From Parahoeflea alexandrii (GTDB lineage Bacteria; Pseudomonadota; Alphaproteobacteria; Rhizobiales; Rhizobiaceae), in assembly GCF_024105735.1 (NCBI RefSeq), contig NZ_JAAAML010000001.1:1683809-1747808 (forward strand): a DNA stretch of 64,000 bases. Direction: 5' to 3'. The notes beneath the pieces are model-generated. The model was not told the origin of the DNA and ran no database searches. It saw only the letters and a program-made list of their open reading frames with translations. A program made the translations under genes and the position numbers. Positions 6,474 through 17,016 of this stretch are shown here, in pieces (the first letter of the stretch is position 1; every line of letters begins with the position of its first letter).

Positions 6474-9287
6474 ATGCTCGAAAAAACCTATGACGCCGCG
6501 GCTATTGAGCCGAAAATTGCGACACGTTGGGCGGAGGCGAATGCATTCGCTGCCGGCGCGGGGGCGCAGCCAGAGCAGGATTCATTCTGTGTCGTGATCC
6601 CGCCGCCGAACGTCACCGGCTCTCTGCACATGGGGCACGCGCTCAACAACACGCTGCAGGATATCCTTGTGCGCTATCACCGCATGCTGGGTGAGAATGT
6701 TCTCTGGCAGCCCGGGATGGACCACGCGGGGATCGCAACCCAGATGGTTGTCGAGCGGCAGCTTGCGGAGCAGCAGATCCATCGCCGCGAAATTGGCCGG
6801 GAAGCGTTCGTTGACAAGATCTGGGAGTGGAAAGACCAGTCCGGCGGCATGATCTTCAACCAGCTCAAGCGGCTTGGCGCATCGTGTGACTGGTCGCGCG
6901 AGCGCTTCACCATGGATGAGGGGCTTTCGCGGGCCGTGCTGGAAGTCTTTGTCAGCCTCTACAAGGAAGGGCTGATCTACAAGGACAAGCGTCTGGTCAA
7001 CTGGGATCCCAAATTGCTGACGGCGATTTCCGATCTCGAGGTGGAGCAGGTCGAGGTCAAGGGTAATCTCTGGCATTTCCGTTACCCGCTGGCCGACGGC
7101 ATGACCTATGAGCATCCTGTTTCCCACGACGAGGAAAGCGGAACCCATACCTACGAGACCCGTGACTATATCATCGTCGCCACGACCCGGCCCGAAACCA
7201 TGCTGGGCGACACGGCTGTGGCGGTCAATCCGGAGGACGTGCGCTACAAGGACCTGATCGGCAAGCAGGTGGTTCTGCCGCTGGTTGGACGGCGCATACC
7301 GATCGTCGGCGACGACTATGCTGATGAAACGGCCGGGTCCGGCGCGGTGAAGATCACGCCGGCGCACGACTTCAACGATTTCGAGGTCGGCAAGCGGCAT
7401 CACCTCAAGGCGATCAACATCCTGACCGCCGATGGCAGCGTGACGCTCAAGGACAATGAGGATTTTCTCGAAGGCCTCAAGGTCGAGGGCAAGCTCATCG
7501 AGGTGATCGAGGAGCTTGACGGCATGGACCGTTTTGCCGCGCGCAAGGAAATCGTCTCCAAGATGGAGGAGATCGGCTGTCTCGACCATATCGAGCCGCA
7601 CACCCACATGGTGCCGCATGGCGACCGTGGCGGGGTGCCGATCGAGCCGTTCCTGACCGATCAATGGTATGTCAACGCTGCCGAAATGGCCAAGCCCGCC
7701 ATTGAAAGCGTGCGTGAGGGGCGGACCAACTTCGTTCCGAAGAACTGGGAAAAGACCTATTTCGAGTGGATGGAGAACATCCAGCCATGGTGCATTTCCC
7801 GGCAATTGTGGTGGGGGCACCAGATCCCGGCCTGGTATGGACCCGATGGCCAGGTGTTTGTCGAGAAGGATGAGGAAACCGCGCTCGAAGCCGCGATCCA
7901 GCACTACATCGCCCATGAGGGCCCCTGGAAGGCCTGGGTCGAGGAAAAGCTTGAGAACTTCAAGCCGGGAGAGATCCTGACCCGGGACGAGGACGTGCTC
8001 GATACCTGGTTTTCCTCCGCCCTGTGGCCGTTCTCGACCTTGGGTTGGCCCGACAAGACGCCAGAACTTGCCCGCTACTATCAGACCGACGTTCTGGTGA
8101 CGGGCTTCGACATCATCTTCTTCTGGGTTGCCCGGATGATGATGATGGGACTTCACTTCATGGATGAAGAGCCGTTTCACACGGTCTATGTCCATGCGCT
8201 GGTCCGCGACAAGGATGGCGCCAAGATGTCCAAGTCGAAGGGCAATGTCATCGATCCGCTGGACCTGATCGACGAGTATGGCGCAGATGCCTTGCGCTTC
8301 ACGCTGGCGATCATGGCGGCACAGGGCCGCGATGTGAAACTTGATCCTGCTCGGATCGCCGGTTACCGCAACTTTGGCACCAAGCTTTGGAACGCCGCCC
8401 GTTTTGCCGACATGAACGGCGCCGTGCTGGACCCGGCCTTCGATCCCTCTGCCGCGAAGCTGACGATCAACCGCTGGATTCTGACGGAACTGACCCGGAC
8501 CGCAAACGAGGTGAAAACCGCGATCGAGGCCTACAAGTTCAACGAAGCCTCGAGCGCTCTCTACCGGTTTGTCTGGAACCAGCTGTGCGACTGGTACCTG
8601 GAACTGCTCAAGCCGGTGTTCAACGGCGAGGACGAGGCGTCCAAGGTCGAGGCCCGCGCCTGTGCGGCCCACGTGCTGGCGGAAGCCGTCAAGCTGTTGC
8701 ATCCGTTCATGCCGTTCATGACCGAGGAACTCTGGGAGCATCTGGCCGGTGAGAGCGCCGGTCTTGCCTGCCATGCATCCTGGCCGCAGCCGGTGTTTTC
8801 GGATGAGGATGCGGCCTCGGAAATCAACTGGCTGATCGATCTGGTTTCCGGTTTGCGATCGGTGCGCGCGGAAATGAATGTTCCGCCATCGGCCAAAGCG
8901 GCGCTGGTGATGGTCGGCGCCAACCAGGCCACGGAAGCAAGGCTGTTGCGTCATGATCCCGCCATCAAGCGGCTGGCGCGGGTGACCGACATCATTTTGC
9001 AAGCCGCGGTGCCGTCTGGCTCGGCCCAGATCGTGGTGGGGGAGGCAACCGCCTGCCTTCCGCTCGGTGATCTTATCGATCTTGATGCGGAAAAGGCGCG
9101 GCTTGAAAAGGCGCTCGCCAAGGTTCGTGATGACATCGAGAAGATCGAGCGCAAGCTTGCCAACGAGAAGTTCGTGGCCAATGCCAAGCCGGAAGTGGTG
9201 GAAGCTGAGCGTGAAAAGCTCGTCGATCTCACCGGTCAGAACGAGAAGCTCGCGGCGGCCATCGAGCGACTTGGCCAGGCGGGCTGA
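6474..9287 (+). CDS. valS: valyl-tRNA synthetase
   Basis: Class I aminoacyl-tRNA synthetase that charges tRNA-Val and edits mischarged threonine. The HIGH signature appears as PPPNVTGSLHMGHAL (about residues 43-57) and the KMSKS loop as DGAKMSKSKGNV (about 582-593). The CP1 editing insert is recognisable by TTRPETMLGDTAVAVNP (about 239-255) and GSGAVKITPAHDFNDFEVG. The anticodon-binding domain and a C-terminal coiled coil (AEKARLEKALAKVRDDIEKIERKL, from about 867) complete the protein. At 937 residues it is normal for the bacterial enzyme. The ATG at 6474 has only a weak ribosome site. Two hairpins follow the gene. Confidence 0.97.
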   Translation: MLEKTYDAAAIEPKIATRWAEANAFAAGAGAQPEQDSFCVVIPPPNVTGSLHMGHALNNTLQDILVRYHRMLGENVLWQPGMDHAGIATQMVVERQLAEQQIHRREIGREAFVDKIWEWKDQSGGMIFNQLKRLGASCDWSRERFTMDEGLSRAVLEVFVSLYKEGLIYKDKRLVNWDPKLLTAISDLEVEQVEVKGNLWHFRYPLADGMTYEHPVSHDEESGTHTYETRDYIIVATTRPETMLGDTAVAVNPEDVRYKDLIGKQVVLPLVGRRIPIVGDDYADETAGSGAVKITPAHDFNDFEVGKRHHLKAINILTADGSVTLKDNEDFLEGLKVEGKLIEVIEELDGMDRFAARKEIVSKMEEIGCLDHIEPHTHMVPHGDRGGVPIEPFLTDQWYVNAAEMAKPAIESVREGRTNFVPKNWEKTYFEWMENIQPWCISRQLWWGHQIPAWYGPDGQVFVEKDEETALEAAIQHYIAHEGPWKAWVEEKLENFKPGEILTRDEDVLDTWFSSALWPFSTLGWPDKTPELARYYQTDVLVTGFDIIFFWVARMMMMGLHFMDEEPFHTVYVHALVRDKDGAKMSKSKGNVIDPLDLIDEYGADALRFTLAIMAAQGRDVKLDPARIAGYRNFGTKLWNAARFADMNGAVLDPAFDPSAAKLTINRWILTELTRTANEVKTAIEAYKFNEASSALYRFVWNQLCDWYLELLKPVFNGEDEASKVEARACAAHVLAEAVKLLHPFMPFMTEELWEHLAGESAGLACHASWPQPVFSDEDAASEINWLIDLVSGLRSVRAEMNVPPSAKAALVMVGANQATEARLLRHDPAIKRLARVTDIILQAAVPSGSAQIVVGEATACLPLGDLIDLDAEKARLEKALAKVRDDIEKIERKLANEKFVANAKPEVVEAEREKLVDLTGQNEKLAAAIERLGQAG

Positions 9288-9312
9288 CAGCAAGGCAGAA
9301 CGTCCAGAAGTG

Positions 9313-9338
9313 AAGGCGGTCCGGAAACGGGCCGCCTT
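9313..9338 (+). terminator. hairpin after valS
   Basis: AAGGCGG pairs with CCGCCTT around a 12-base loop, followed by TGTCTATT. It starts 26 bases after the valS stop. It is a moderate terminator by itself, without a true U-run. Confidence 0.5.
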
Positions 9339-9345
9339 GTCTATT

Positions 9346-9383
9346 GCGAGGCAGGAACATCGCGCGTGATGTTCCTGCCTCGC
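9346..9383. terminator. perfect 16-bp hairpin, probable strong terminator
   Basis: GCGAGGCAGGAACATC pairs without mismatch with GATGTTCCTGCCTCGC around a six-base loop GCGCGT, followed by TTGTCATT. The stem is longer than most intrinsic terminators in the window and stands immediately after the first hairpin, so the two probably act together at the end of the valS transcript. Confidence 0.5.
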
Positions 9384-9644
9384 TTGTCATTGAGATGCTT
9401 TTCGCCTGGTGGCGGCGCATCGATGGCTCTGCCCGGCTCGGCGTAGCTGTTCGAGCTTTCGATTTTTTGTCACTTGGATGCGCGAGATCACGCAATGTGA
9501 CGATTCCGCAACACATTTCATGAAAGCTTCTGCTATGAAAATGCAGGGGTATGAGATGCCCATTTCCCGCCACAAACGGGGCGCAGGGCAGGGTACCGTT
9601 TCAGCCCCGCGGCTCGCCCCTGCCGGCATGACGCGTCTGAGGAT

Positions 9645-11372
9645 ATGATGAGCACCACGAAGTTTGACAAGTCCCGCCTTCCGAGCCGTTATACGACGGT
9701 TGGGCCGGAGCGCGCCCCGCATCGCTCGTTCCTTTATGCAATGGGACTGTCAAGCGAGGAGATCGCACAGCCACTGGTCGGCGTGGCGTCCTGCTGGAAC
9801 GAGGCGGCGCCCTGCAATATCTCGCTGATGCGGCAGGCGCAGATCGTCAAGAAGGGTGTTGCCGCCGGCAAGGGCACACCACGTGAATTCTGCACCATCA
9901 CCGTGACCGATGGCATCGCCATGGGTCACCAGGGCATGAAGGCGTCGCTGGCAAGCCGTGACCTGATTGCCGATTCGGTGGAGCTCACCATGCGCGGCCA
10001 CTGCTATGATGCGATTGTGGGTCTTGCAGGCTGCGACAAGTCGCTGCCGGGCATGATGATGTCGATGGTCCGGCTCAATGTTCCCTCGATCTTCCTGTAT
10101 GGCGGATCGATCCTTCCGGGCAGCTACCGGGGCCGCCAGATTACGATCCAAGACGTGTTCGAAGCCGTCGGCCAGCATTCGGTTGGCGACATTTCGGACG
10201 AGGACCTGCTTGAGATCGAGCAGGCAGCCTGTCCCTCTGCAGGCTCCTGCGGCGCCCAGTTTACCGCCAACACCATGGCGACCGTGGCCGAGGCGATCGG
10301 ACTGGCTCTGCCTTATTCCTGCGGCGCTCCGGCAGCCTACGACATGCGCGACAAGTTCTGCTACGCGGCAGGCGAGAAGGTGATGGAGCTGATCGCCAAG
10401 CAGATCCGGCCGCGCGATATCGTCACGCGCAAATCGCTCGAGAATGCCGCGGCCGTCGTATCGGCCACCGGGGGGTCGACCAATGCGGCGCTGCACCTGC
10501 CGGCGCTTGCCCATGAATGCGGCATCGAGTTCGATCTTTTCGACGTTGCGAGGATCTTCGAGCGCACGCCCTACATCGCCAATCTGAAGCCCGGCGGCAA
10601 ATATGTTGCCAAGGACATGTTCGAAGCCGGCGGCATTCCGGTGCTGATGAAGACCATGCTGGAGCATGGCTATCTTCACGGTGACTGCATGACCGTGACC
10701 GGCCGGACGCTTGCCGAGAACATGGAGCATGTGCGCTGGAATGACGATCAGGACGTGGTGCATCCGGCCAACAAGCCGATCACCAAGACCGGTGGAGTTG
10801 TGGGCCTGAAGGGTAACTTGGCCGAAGACGGCGCGATCGTGAAGGTCGCCGGGATGTCGAAGCTGGCATTTACCGGTCCGGCACGGTGTTTCGATTCCGA
10901 GGAAGATTGCTTCAATGCTGTCACAAATCGGAATTACAAGGAAGGCGAGGTTCTGGTGATCCGCTATGAGGGCCCCAAGGGTGGCCCGGGCATGCGCGAG
11001 ATGCTGTCGACCACCGCGGCGCTCTACGGCCAGGGAATGGGCGACAAGGTAGCTCTGATCACCGACGGCCGGTTCTCCGGCGCGACCCGCGGTTTCTGCA
11101 TCGGCCATGTCGGCCCGGAAGCCGCCGAAGGCGGGCCGATCGGCCTGCTTCAAGATGGCGACATCATCGAGATCGATGCGGTTGCCGGTACATTGAATGT
11201 GCAACTTTCCGACGAGGAACTGGCTGCGCGCAGGGAAAAATGGATGGCGCGGGAGACTGATTACGCATCAGGCGCGCTTTGGAAATACGCCCAGACAGTG
11301 GGATCGGCGCGTTACGGTGCTGTCACCCATCCGGGCGGAGCGAAAGAAAAACACTGCTATGCAGACATCTAG
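9645..11372 (+). CDS. ilvD: dihydroxy-acid dehydratase (IlvD/Edd family)
   Basis: Dehydrates 2,3-dihydroxy-isovalerate and -methylvalerate in valine, leucine and isoleucine synthesis. The Fe-S ligand cysteines are present: C50 in [14 protein letters not shown]130 in [13 protein letters not shown] and C202 in [15 protein letters not shown], with the family block [16 protein letters not shown] in the middle and the C-terminal [20 protein letters not shown]. At 575 residues it belongs to the shorter form found in rhizobia (the E. coli enzyme has 616). Two ATGs are tandem at the start (9645 and 9648). Because related sugar-acid dehydratases share the fold, substrate is probable rather than certain. 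The 3' end overlaps the start of exoR by 14 bases. Confidence 0.88.
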   Translation: MMSTTKFDKSRLPSRYTTVGPERAPHRSFLYAMGLSSEEIAQPLVGVASCWNEAAPCNISLMRQAQIVKKGVAAGKGTPREFCTITVTDGIAMGHQGMKASLASRDLIADSVELTMRGHCYDAIVGLAGCDKSLPGMMMSMVRLNVPSIFLYGGSILPGSYRGRQITIQDVFEAVGQHSVGDISDEDLLEIEQAACPSAGSCGAQFTANTMATVAEAIGLALPYSCGAPAAYDMRDKFCYAAGEKVMELIAKQIRPRDIVTRKSLENAAAVVSATGGSTNAALHLPALAHECGIEFDLFDVARIFERTPYIANLKPGGKYVAKDMFEAGGIPVLMKTMLEHGYLHGDCMTVTGRTLAENMEHVRWNDDQDVVHPANKPITKTGGVVGLKGNLAEDGAIVKVAGMSKLAFTGPARCFDSEEDCFNAVTNRNYKEGEVLVIRYEGPKGGPGMREMLSTTAALYGQGMGDKVALITDGRFSGATRGFCIGHVGPEAAEGGPIGLLQDGDIIEIDAVAGTLNVQLSDEELAARREKWMARETDYASGALWKYAQTVGSARYGAVTHPGGAKEKHCYADI

Positions 11373-12156
11373 CCGCACCCGGACGGGTCTTTTTGGTGTT
11401 GTTGTTGCCGCTGCCCTCGGCTTTGGCGGACAGGCGTTTGCGCTTGATCCGAATGCAGGGGTGACGCGCGAATCGGGACCGTTCGATCTCTTCAAGTTTG
11501 GCTTTTCAGCTTACAAGAGCGGCCGCAAGGATGAGGCGGTTGAGGCCTACCGGTATGCGGCTGAAAAGGGCCATCCGGGAGCGCGGTGGGCGCTTGCGAA
11601 CATGTACGCCTATGGCGATGGCGTGGTCGAAAACGACTACGAGGCTTTCAAGATCTATGACGATATCGCCCGCCAGGGTGTGGAACCGGGATCGCAGGAC
11701 ACCGGTTACTTCGTCAATGCGCTGCTGTCGCTGGCGACCTATTACCAGAAAGGTATTCCCGGCAGCCCGGTCAAGGCCAATCTCGGTGCCGCCCGGCAGC
11801 TCTATTTCCAGGCTGCTTCCGCTTTTGGCGTGCCGGAAGCGCAGTACCGGCTTGGACGCATGATCCTTGAAGGGCAGGGTGGCGCCAACGACATCCAGCA
11901 GGCCAAGAAATGGCTGAACCGCGCCCGGGTCAGCGGCCATCCGGCAGCCGCCGCGGTTCTCGGCAATGTGGTGTTTGAGGAGGGCCAGACCGTGCGCGGC
12001 CTGGCGTTCATGACCGCAGCGCTCGAGCGCTCGCCGGCCTCCGACAAGGCCTGGATCCAGTCGATGCAAGAGCGAGCCTTCTCGCTTGCCGGCGAAGCCG
12101 ACCGCCGTACCGCGATCGCGCTTGCACAGGATATGCTGGCGAAGGGCCTGAACTAG
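11359..12156 (+). CDS. exoR: ExoR, periplasmic Sel1-repeat regulator of the ExoS-ChvI system
   Basis: In rhizobia and Agrobacterium, ExoR binds the sensor kinase ExoS in the periplasm and keeps it off; its proteolysis in acid or host conditions activates ChvI, raising succinoglycan and lowering motility. The 265-residue protein has a signal peptide ([18 protein letters not shown]) and then a nearly canonical ExoR body: [50 protein letters not shown] (Sel1 repeat), [20 protein letters not shown] and further Sel1 repeats to about residue 220. The ATG at 11359 lies inside the ilvD 3' end, so translation is likely coupled to ilvD. No separate promoter is obvious. Confidence 0.92.
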   Translation: MQTSSRTRTGLFGVVVAAALGFGGQAFALDPNAGVTRESGPFDLFKFGFSAYKSGRKDEAVEAYRYAAEKGHPGARWALANMYAYGDGVVENDYEAFKIYDDIARQGVEPGSQDTGYFVNALLSLATYYQKGIPGSPVKANLGAARQLYFQAASAFGVPEAQYRLGRMILEGQGGANDIQQAKKWLNRARVSGHPAAAAVLGNVVFEEGQTVRGLAFMTAALERSPASDKAWIQSMQERAFSLAGEADRRTAIALAQDMLAKGLN

Positions 12157-12255
12157 GACAGCCGCAAACCGCTGCTCATTCGGTTAAGTGCCAGTTCACG
12201 ATGATCACCGTGTCTATGGCCGGTGGTTGACGTGTCAGCCTTTTTTCAGGGCAAC

Positions 12256-12537
12256 CTATCCAGCCTGCCACGGAGACATCTGCGACGGTGACGTTTCCGA
12301 CACCGGGCAGCCGTCCGAAATCTTCTTCCAGCTGGTGTTGTTGAGGTTGCGTTCGCAGCGCGCCAGATAGCGTTGCGACGAGCCGATCTGCAGGCAGATC
12401 ACGCCGCCTTCCTTGATGCGCTTGCCGTTGCCGACACACTCGCAGTCCTGGCCGGCAAATGCCGAAGGCGCGGTAAAAAAGGTAACGGCCACAAAACCGA
12501 TGCTCAAGGCAATCCGCTGTGTCAGAGCTTGTTTCAT
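12256..12537 (-). CDS. small secreted cysteine-containing protein
   Basis: 93 residues of unknown function. A classical signal peptide (IALSIGFVAVTFFTAPSAFA) is cut before GQDCECVGNG. The mature part of about 64 residues has five cysteines (in DCECVG, GVICLQIG, LARCERN and SDGCPV), suggesting a disulphide-stabilised periplasmic or secreted domain. It faces exoR tail to tail and follows xthA on the same strand with 78 bases between. I do not recognise a named family. Confidence 0.7.
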   Translation of the reverse strand: MKQALTQRIALSIGFVAVTFFTAPSAFAGQDCECVGNGKRIKEGGVICLQIGSSQRYLARCERNLNNTSWKKISDGCPVSETSPSQMSPWQAG

Positions 12538-12615
12538 AGCTCGATGATGCGCTCGTTCCGGAAATTTGGCAAGACTTGCCGGGCCGGGATCAAGGTGAGC
12601 GCGCGTTGCTGGTGA

Positions 12616-13398
12616 TCAGGCTGCCAGCAGGATCGCCACGGGGACGTGATCCGAAGGTTTCTCCCAGCCGCGAACGTGTTTTTCCACTGTTGCCGATTTC
12701 AGCAGGTTGGCCGCCTCGGGCGAGAGCATCAGGTGATCGATGCGGATGCCGTTGTTCTTGGGCCAGGCGCCGGCCTGATAATCCCAGAACGTATAGGTTT
12801 CCGCTTCGTCATTGACCGCCCGCAAGGCGTCGGTAAAGCCGAGATTCTCAAGCTGCCTGAAGGCATTGCGGGATTCGGGACGAAACAGTGCGTCCCCCTC
12901 CCAAGCCTTGGGGTCGTGGCAATCGACGGGCTCGGGAATGACATTGTAGTCGCCGGCAAGAACCAGTGGCTCCTCAAGCGCCAGCCGGTCTTCGGCGAAC
13001 GCCTGCAGACGCTTCATCCAGGACAGCTTGTAGGGAAACTTCTCGGTGTCGACTGGGTTGCCGTTGGGAAGATACAGTGACACCACACGCAGCACGCCGC
13101 CATCGGTCGAGAACACCGCCTCGATGAACCGGGCCTGCTCGTCGCTGTCATCGCCGGGAAGACCGCGATTGACTTCATCGGGGCTTTTCTTGGACAGGAT
13201 CGCTACGCCGTTGAAGCCCTTTTGTCCATGCGTTTCAACGTGATAGCCGAGCGCTTCAAGTTCCAGCCGGGGAAAGCCTTCATCCACTGACTTGATTTCC
13301 TGCAGGCAGGCAATGTCGGGATCGCTTTCCTTCAGCCAGGTCTGCAGATTGTCGATACGCGCCTTGACGCCATTGATGTTCCAGGTGACGATTTTCAA
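12616..13398 (-). CDS. xthA: exodeoxyribonuclease III
   Basis: Endonuclease/exonuclease/phosphatase-fold enzyme that cuts DNA at abasic sites and trims blocked 3' ends in base excision repair. Landmarks in order: MKIVTWNINGVKAR (metal site Asn), ACLQEIKSVDEGFP (catalytic Glu, about residues 34-37), LYLPNGNP (about 108-115), AGDYNVIPEP (Asp/Asn pair, about 147-156), RIDHLMLS and the terminal KPSDHVPV with the catalytic Asp-His. The 260-residue length is normal. It follows erpA on the same strand after 52 bases. Confidence 0.95.
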   Translation of the reverse strand: MKIVTWNINGVKARIDNLQTWLKESDPDIACLQEIKSVDEGFPRLELEALGYHVETHGQKGFNGVAILSKKSPDEVNRGLPGDDSDEQARFIEAVFSTDGGVLRVVSLYLPNGNPVDTEKFPYKLSWMKRLQAFAEDRLALEEPLVLAGDYNVIPEPVDCHDPKAWEGDALFRPESRNAFRQLENLGFTDALRAVNDEAETYTFWDYQAGAWPKNNGIRIDHLMLSPEAANLLKSATVEKHVRGWEKPSDHVPVAILLAA

Positions 13399-13450
13399 GG
13401 CATGTGTCCTTCAGCAGATGATCCGCCCGACTGCGGAATTGAACGGCTGC

Positions 13451-13786
13451 TCAAATGGAAAAGCTGGTGCCGCAGCCGCAGGAGGCGACGGCGTTGGGGT
13501 TCCTGATCTGGAACGCCTGTCCCATCAGATTGTCGACGAAATCAATCTCCGATCCGGCCATGTAGACAAGCGACACCTGGTCGATGAGCACCCTGGCGTC
13601 GTCCTTTTCCAGAACGATGTCATCGTCCGCTGGCTGATCGGCGAGATCGAACTTGTAGGAAAATCCGGAGCATCCGCCGCCTTCCACTGACACGCGAAGA
13701 GCGGACTTGCCGGCTTCGGCGGAAACGATCTCGCGGATCCTGCGGGCGGCTGAATCCGAAAGGGTGACATTGGCTGTTTCAGTCAT
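13451..13786 (-). CDS. erpA: iron-sulfur cluster insertion protein, HesB/IscA/ErpA family
   Basis: A-type carrier that delivers Fe-S clusters to target enzymes. The 111-residue protein carries the three conserved cysteines: one in [15 protein letters not shown] (about residue 39) and the CGC pair in the C-terminal [10 protein letters not shown] (about 103-105). In rhizobia one such gene regularly stands between xthA and dgt, as here. It is divergent from dgt. The ErpA versus IscA subtype is a best guess from the sequence [15 protein letters not shown]. Confidence 0.88.
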   Translation of the reverse strand: MTETANVTLSDSAARRIREIVSAEAGKSALRVSVEGGGCSGFSYKFDLADQPADDDIVLEKDDARVLIDQVSLVYMAGSEIDFVDNLMGQAFQIRNPNAVASCGCGTSFSI

Positions 13787-13926
13787 GGTACCTCCTTGCC
13801 GGGGTCAAGGTCCGGAAGAGACATGTTTCAAATCACTTGTTCTATAGGTATGAAGGCGCTGGCCCGGCGTCAATGCTTGGACGGAGCGAGTCGGGCATGT
13901 GTTTGGCGCCTGTTGACGGGATAGGC

Positions 13927-15132
13927 ATGGAAATCGACATCAAGCAACTGGGCTTCGGGACCGGTGGGCGTGCGCCATGGGCGGTTGATCCGTGGTCGAG
14001 CCGCGGCCGGCTGGTCGCCGAACCGGTCAGTCCGACCCGGTCCGAATTCCAGCGCGACCGGGACCGGATCATACACACCACGGCGTTCCGGCGGCTCAAG
14101 CACAAGACCCAGGTCTTCGTTGCCCATGAGGGCGACCACTACCGCACCCGACTGACGCACACCATCGAAGTGGCGCAGATTGCCCGGGCGCTGGCCAGGG
14201 CTCTGAAGCTGGACGAGGATCTGGCCGAAGGCGTGGCCCTGGTGCATGATTTCGGCCATACGCCGTTTGGCCATACCGGCGAAGAAGCGCTGGATGAGCT
14301 GATGGCGGATGCCGGCGGGTTCGATCACAATGCTCAGTCGCTGCGTATCGTCACCAAGCTGGAGCAGCGCTACGCCGATTTCGACGGGTTGAACCTGACC
14401 TGGGAAACGCTCGAAGGGCTGGTCAAGCATAACGGCCCTTTGATTGTCGAGGGCGGCAAGCCTGTGCCCGAGCCGATTGCGCACTACAATTCATCCCATG
14501 ATCTTTGGCTGTCTACCCATTCCAGCCTGGAGAGCCAGGTCGCGGCGATTGCCGACGATATCGCCTACAACACCCATGATATTGACGACGGGCTGCGGTC
14601 TGGGCTGATCACGCTCGAGATGCTTGAAGAACTGCCGCTGATTTCGCGTTTGCTGGCCGAGGTGCGGGATCGATATCCCGGTCTTGAGGAACCTCGTCTG
14701 ATTCACGAGGTGATGCGGCGGCAGATCACCCGTATGGTTGAAGACGTGATCGGGGTGACCCAGGCTCACATTCAAGAGATCAAGCCGCAATCGGCTGACG
14801 ATGTGCGTCATGCGGGACGGACGATGGCGCATTTCTCCGAAGAGTTCGTTGAGGCCGACCGACACATCAAGGCCTTCCTCTATCGCCATCTCTACCGTCA
14901 TCCGGATGTGATGCGGGTGAGGGCATCGGCCACCCTGATCGTGCGTGATCTGTTCTCAGCCTTCATGGCCAATCCTTCGGCGATGGGAGAGAAGCACCGG
15001 CATGCGGGAATCGAGGATTTGCCGGTCCACAAGCGTGCGCGAAAGGTGCGCGACTATCTTGCGGGGATGACGGACACTTACGCCATTGCGGCGCACCGGC
15101 GTTTGTTTGACCATACGCCGGATTTGCGATAG
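13927..15132 (+). CDS. dgt: deoxyguanosinetriphosphate triphosphohydrolase-like HD protein
   Basis: Hydrolyses dNTPs to nucleoside plus triphosphate, which controls dNTP pools. HD-domain metal ligands are visible: [15 protein letters not shown] (His), [18 protein letters not shown] (HD pair and helper His) and [13 protein letters not shown] (downstream Asp). The N-terminal [30 protein letters not shown] block is diagnostic. Start at ATG 13927 (401 residues) matches the usual rhizobial N-terminus; the open frame extends 30 codons further up but overlaps the divergent promoter region with erpA. Confidence 0.93.
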   Translation: MEIDIKQLGFGTGGRAPWAVDPWSSRGRLVAEPVSPTRSEFQRDRDRIIHTTAFRRLKHKTQVFVAHEGDHYRTRLTHTIEVAQIARALARALKLDEDLAEGVALVHDFGHTPFGHTGEEALDELMADAGGFDHNAQSLRIVTKLEQRYADFDGLNLTWETLEGLVKHNGPLIVEGGKPVPEPIAHYNSSHDLWLSTHSSLESQVAAIADDIAYNTHDIDDGLRSGLITLEMLEELPLISRLLAEVRDRYPGLEEPRLIHEVMRRQITRMVEDVIGVTQAHIQEIKPQSADDVRHAGRTMAHFSEEFVEADRHIKAFLYRHLYRHPDVMRVRASATLIVRDLFSAFMANPSAMGEKHRHAGIEDLPVHKRARKVRDYLAGMTDTYAIAAHRRLFDHTPDLR

Positions 15133-15195
15133 GCAGCGCTCACCTCGAGCGAGCAGCAGTCTCGCCCCGCATCCCGCCATATCCGGACTTTTACA

Positions 15196-16956
15196 ATGAA
15201 CGTGTTCAAGGACTTCGAAAACAGAATCAAGCAGGCTGTGCAAGCGCTTGATGCAGTGCAGGAAAAGGGCGGCGAAGTCAGCTTCGAGCGATTGGCTGTC
15301 GAGCCGCCCCGCGATCCCGCACATGGCGACATCTCGACCAATGCGGCCATGGTCCTTGCCAAGCCGCTGGGCATGAACCCGCGCGCACTGGCCGACATGA
15401 TCGCGGCACAATTTGCCGATGATGCCGACGTTGCCGAAACGGCCGTCGCGGGCCCCGGATTTCTCAATTTCAGGCTGACTGCTGCCTTCTGGCGCCGGCT
15501 GGCCGCAACGATAATCCGGGAGGGAACGGATTACGGGCGTTCCACCCTGGGTGCGGACCGCAAGGTCAATGTTGAGTATGTTTCGGCAAATCCGACCGGG
15601 CCGATGCATGTCGGCCATTGCCGCGGTGCGGTTGTCGGCGATGCGCTGGCGAACCTGATGGGGTTTGCCGGCTACCAGGTGACCAAGGAATACTACATCA
15701 ACGACGCCGGGTCGCAGATCGATGTGCTGGCGAAGTCGGTCTATCTGCGATACCGCGAGGCACTTGGCGAGGAGATCGGCGAGATCCCGGCAGGGCTTTA
15801 TCCCGGCGATTACCTTGTCCCGGTCGGGCAGAGCCTCGCCGATGAATTCGGCACGTCGCTCAGGGCGATGCCGGAAGCCGAGCGCATTGCCCTGATCAAG
15901 GACAGGACCATCGATGCGATGATGGACATGATCCGCTCTGACCTCAAGGCGCTCAATGTCGAGCACGACGTGTTCTTTTCCGAGCGCAGCCTGCATGCCG
16001 ACAGCGAACGCGCCATCCGCAACGCCATCAACGACCTGACCTTCAAGGGCCATGTCTACAAGGGCAAGCTGCCGCCGCCCAAGGGCCAGTCGCCCGAGGA
16101 CTGGGAAGATCGCGAGCAGACCCTGTTCCGCTCCACCGAGGTCGGCGACGACATTGACCGGCCGCTGATCAAGTCAGACGGCAGTTATACCTATTTCGCA
16201 GCTGACGTTGCCTATTTCCGCGACAAGTTCGAGCGCGGCTTCACCGAGATGATCTATGTGCTCGGCGCCGATCATGGTGGATACATCAAGCGGCTTGAAG
16301 CCGTTGCCAGGGCCGTGTCCGCCGGGGATGCGAAGCTCACCGTGCTGCTGTGCCAGCTTGTGAAGATCTATCGCAACGGCGAACCCGTCCGGATGTCAAA
16401 GCGCTCGGGCGATTTCGTCACGCTGCGCGATGTCGTGGATGAAGTCGGCGTGGATTCGGTGCGTTTCATGATGCTCTACCGCAAGAGCTCGGAATCGCTC
16501 GATTTCGACTTTGCCAAGGTGACCGAACAGTCCAAGGACAACCCGGTCTTCTATGTTCAATATGCCCACGCCCGCTGTGCCTCGGTGATGCGGCAGGCGC
16601 TTGAGACCTTTCCGGACCTCGATCTGGCGCCAGAAACGCTGGCTTCGGCCGATATGTCCGATCTCGCCCACGAGAGCGAGCTGGCGCTGATCGCCAAGCT
16701 CGGCGAGTATCCGCGGATGATTGAGGCTGCCGCTTCCGGCCAGGAGCCACACAGGGTCGCTTTCTACCTCTATGAACTGGCAAGTCTGCTGCACGGGCAC
16801 TGGAACAAGGGCCGGGATGAGCCGGGTTTGCGGTTTGTTAACGATAAAAACAGACAATCGACAATTGCCAGGTTGGGTCTGGTGTACGCAGTAGCGTCGG
16901 TGTTGAAGTCAGGTCTCGCCATTACAGGAACCGACGCACCCGAAGAAATGCGCTGA
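15196..16956 (+). CDS. argS: arginyl-tRNA synthetase
   Basis: Class I synthetase charging tRNA-Arg. The N-terminal Add-1 domain ([16 protein letters not shown] to about residue 90) is followed by the HIGH motif in [16 protein letters not shown] (about 133-148), the signature [22 protein letters not shown] in place of KMSKS (about 396-417), and a DALR anticodon-binding domain with [15 protein letters not shown]. At 586 residues it is normal. It lies between dgt and the SPOR gene, an order conserved in rhizobia. Confidence 0.96.
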   Translation: MNVFKDFENRIKQAVQALDAVQEKGGEVSFERLAVEPPRDPAHGDISTNAAMVLAKPLGMNPRALADMIAAQFADDADVAETAVAGPGFLNFRLTAAFWRRLAATIIREGTDYGRSTLGADRKVNVEYVSANPTGPMHVGHCRGAVVGDALANLMGFAGYQVTKEYYINDAGSQIDVLAKSVYLRYREALGEEIGEIPAGLYPGDYLVPVGQSLADEFGTSLRAMPEAERIALIKDRTIDAMMDMIRSDLKALNVEHDVFFSERSLHADSERAIRNAINDLTFKGHVYKGKLPPPKGQSPEDWEDREQTLFRSTEVGDDIDRPLIKSDGSYTYFAADVAYFRDKFERGFTEMIYVLGADHGGYIKRLEAVARAVSAGDAKLTVLLCQLVKIYRNGEPVRMSKRSGDFVTLRDVVDEVGVDSVRFMMLYRKSSESLDFDFAKVTEQSKDNPVFYVQYAHARCASVMRQALETFPDLDLAPETLASADMSDLAHESELALIAKLGEYPRMIEAAASGQEPHRVAFYLYELASLLHGHWNKGRDEPGLRFVNDKNRQSTIARLGLVYAVASVLKSGLAITGTDAPEEMR

Positions 16957-17016
16957 ACGACACCTTTTCCCCACATTGCTCTGGCAGTAGAGTGTGCGAG
17001 AGTATGTGAGTGATGC

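Larger units (their letters stand above)
9288..9644. other. 357-base gap between valS and ilvD
   Basis: No gene is visible. It holds two successive hairpins after valS (described separately). The remainder, about 9385-9644, forms the ilvD leader: an AT-rich part around 9450-9540 is likely to contain the promoter, though I find no clear hexamers, and GGCAGGG near 9586 could pair with CCCTGCC near 9616 to form a loose stem just before the start codon. I do not see a leader peptide rich in branched-chain codons. Confidence 0.4.

Noticed and set aside
6582-9293. A 903-codon open frame on the minus strand opposite valS
   Set aside because: A mirror frame of a GC-rich gene; the product has no recognisable domain and valS is certain. 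The same applies to long opposite-strand frames over ilvD, tatB-tatC, secDF, tig, hom and recJ.
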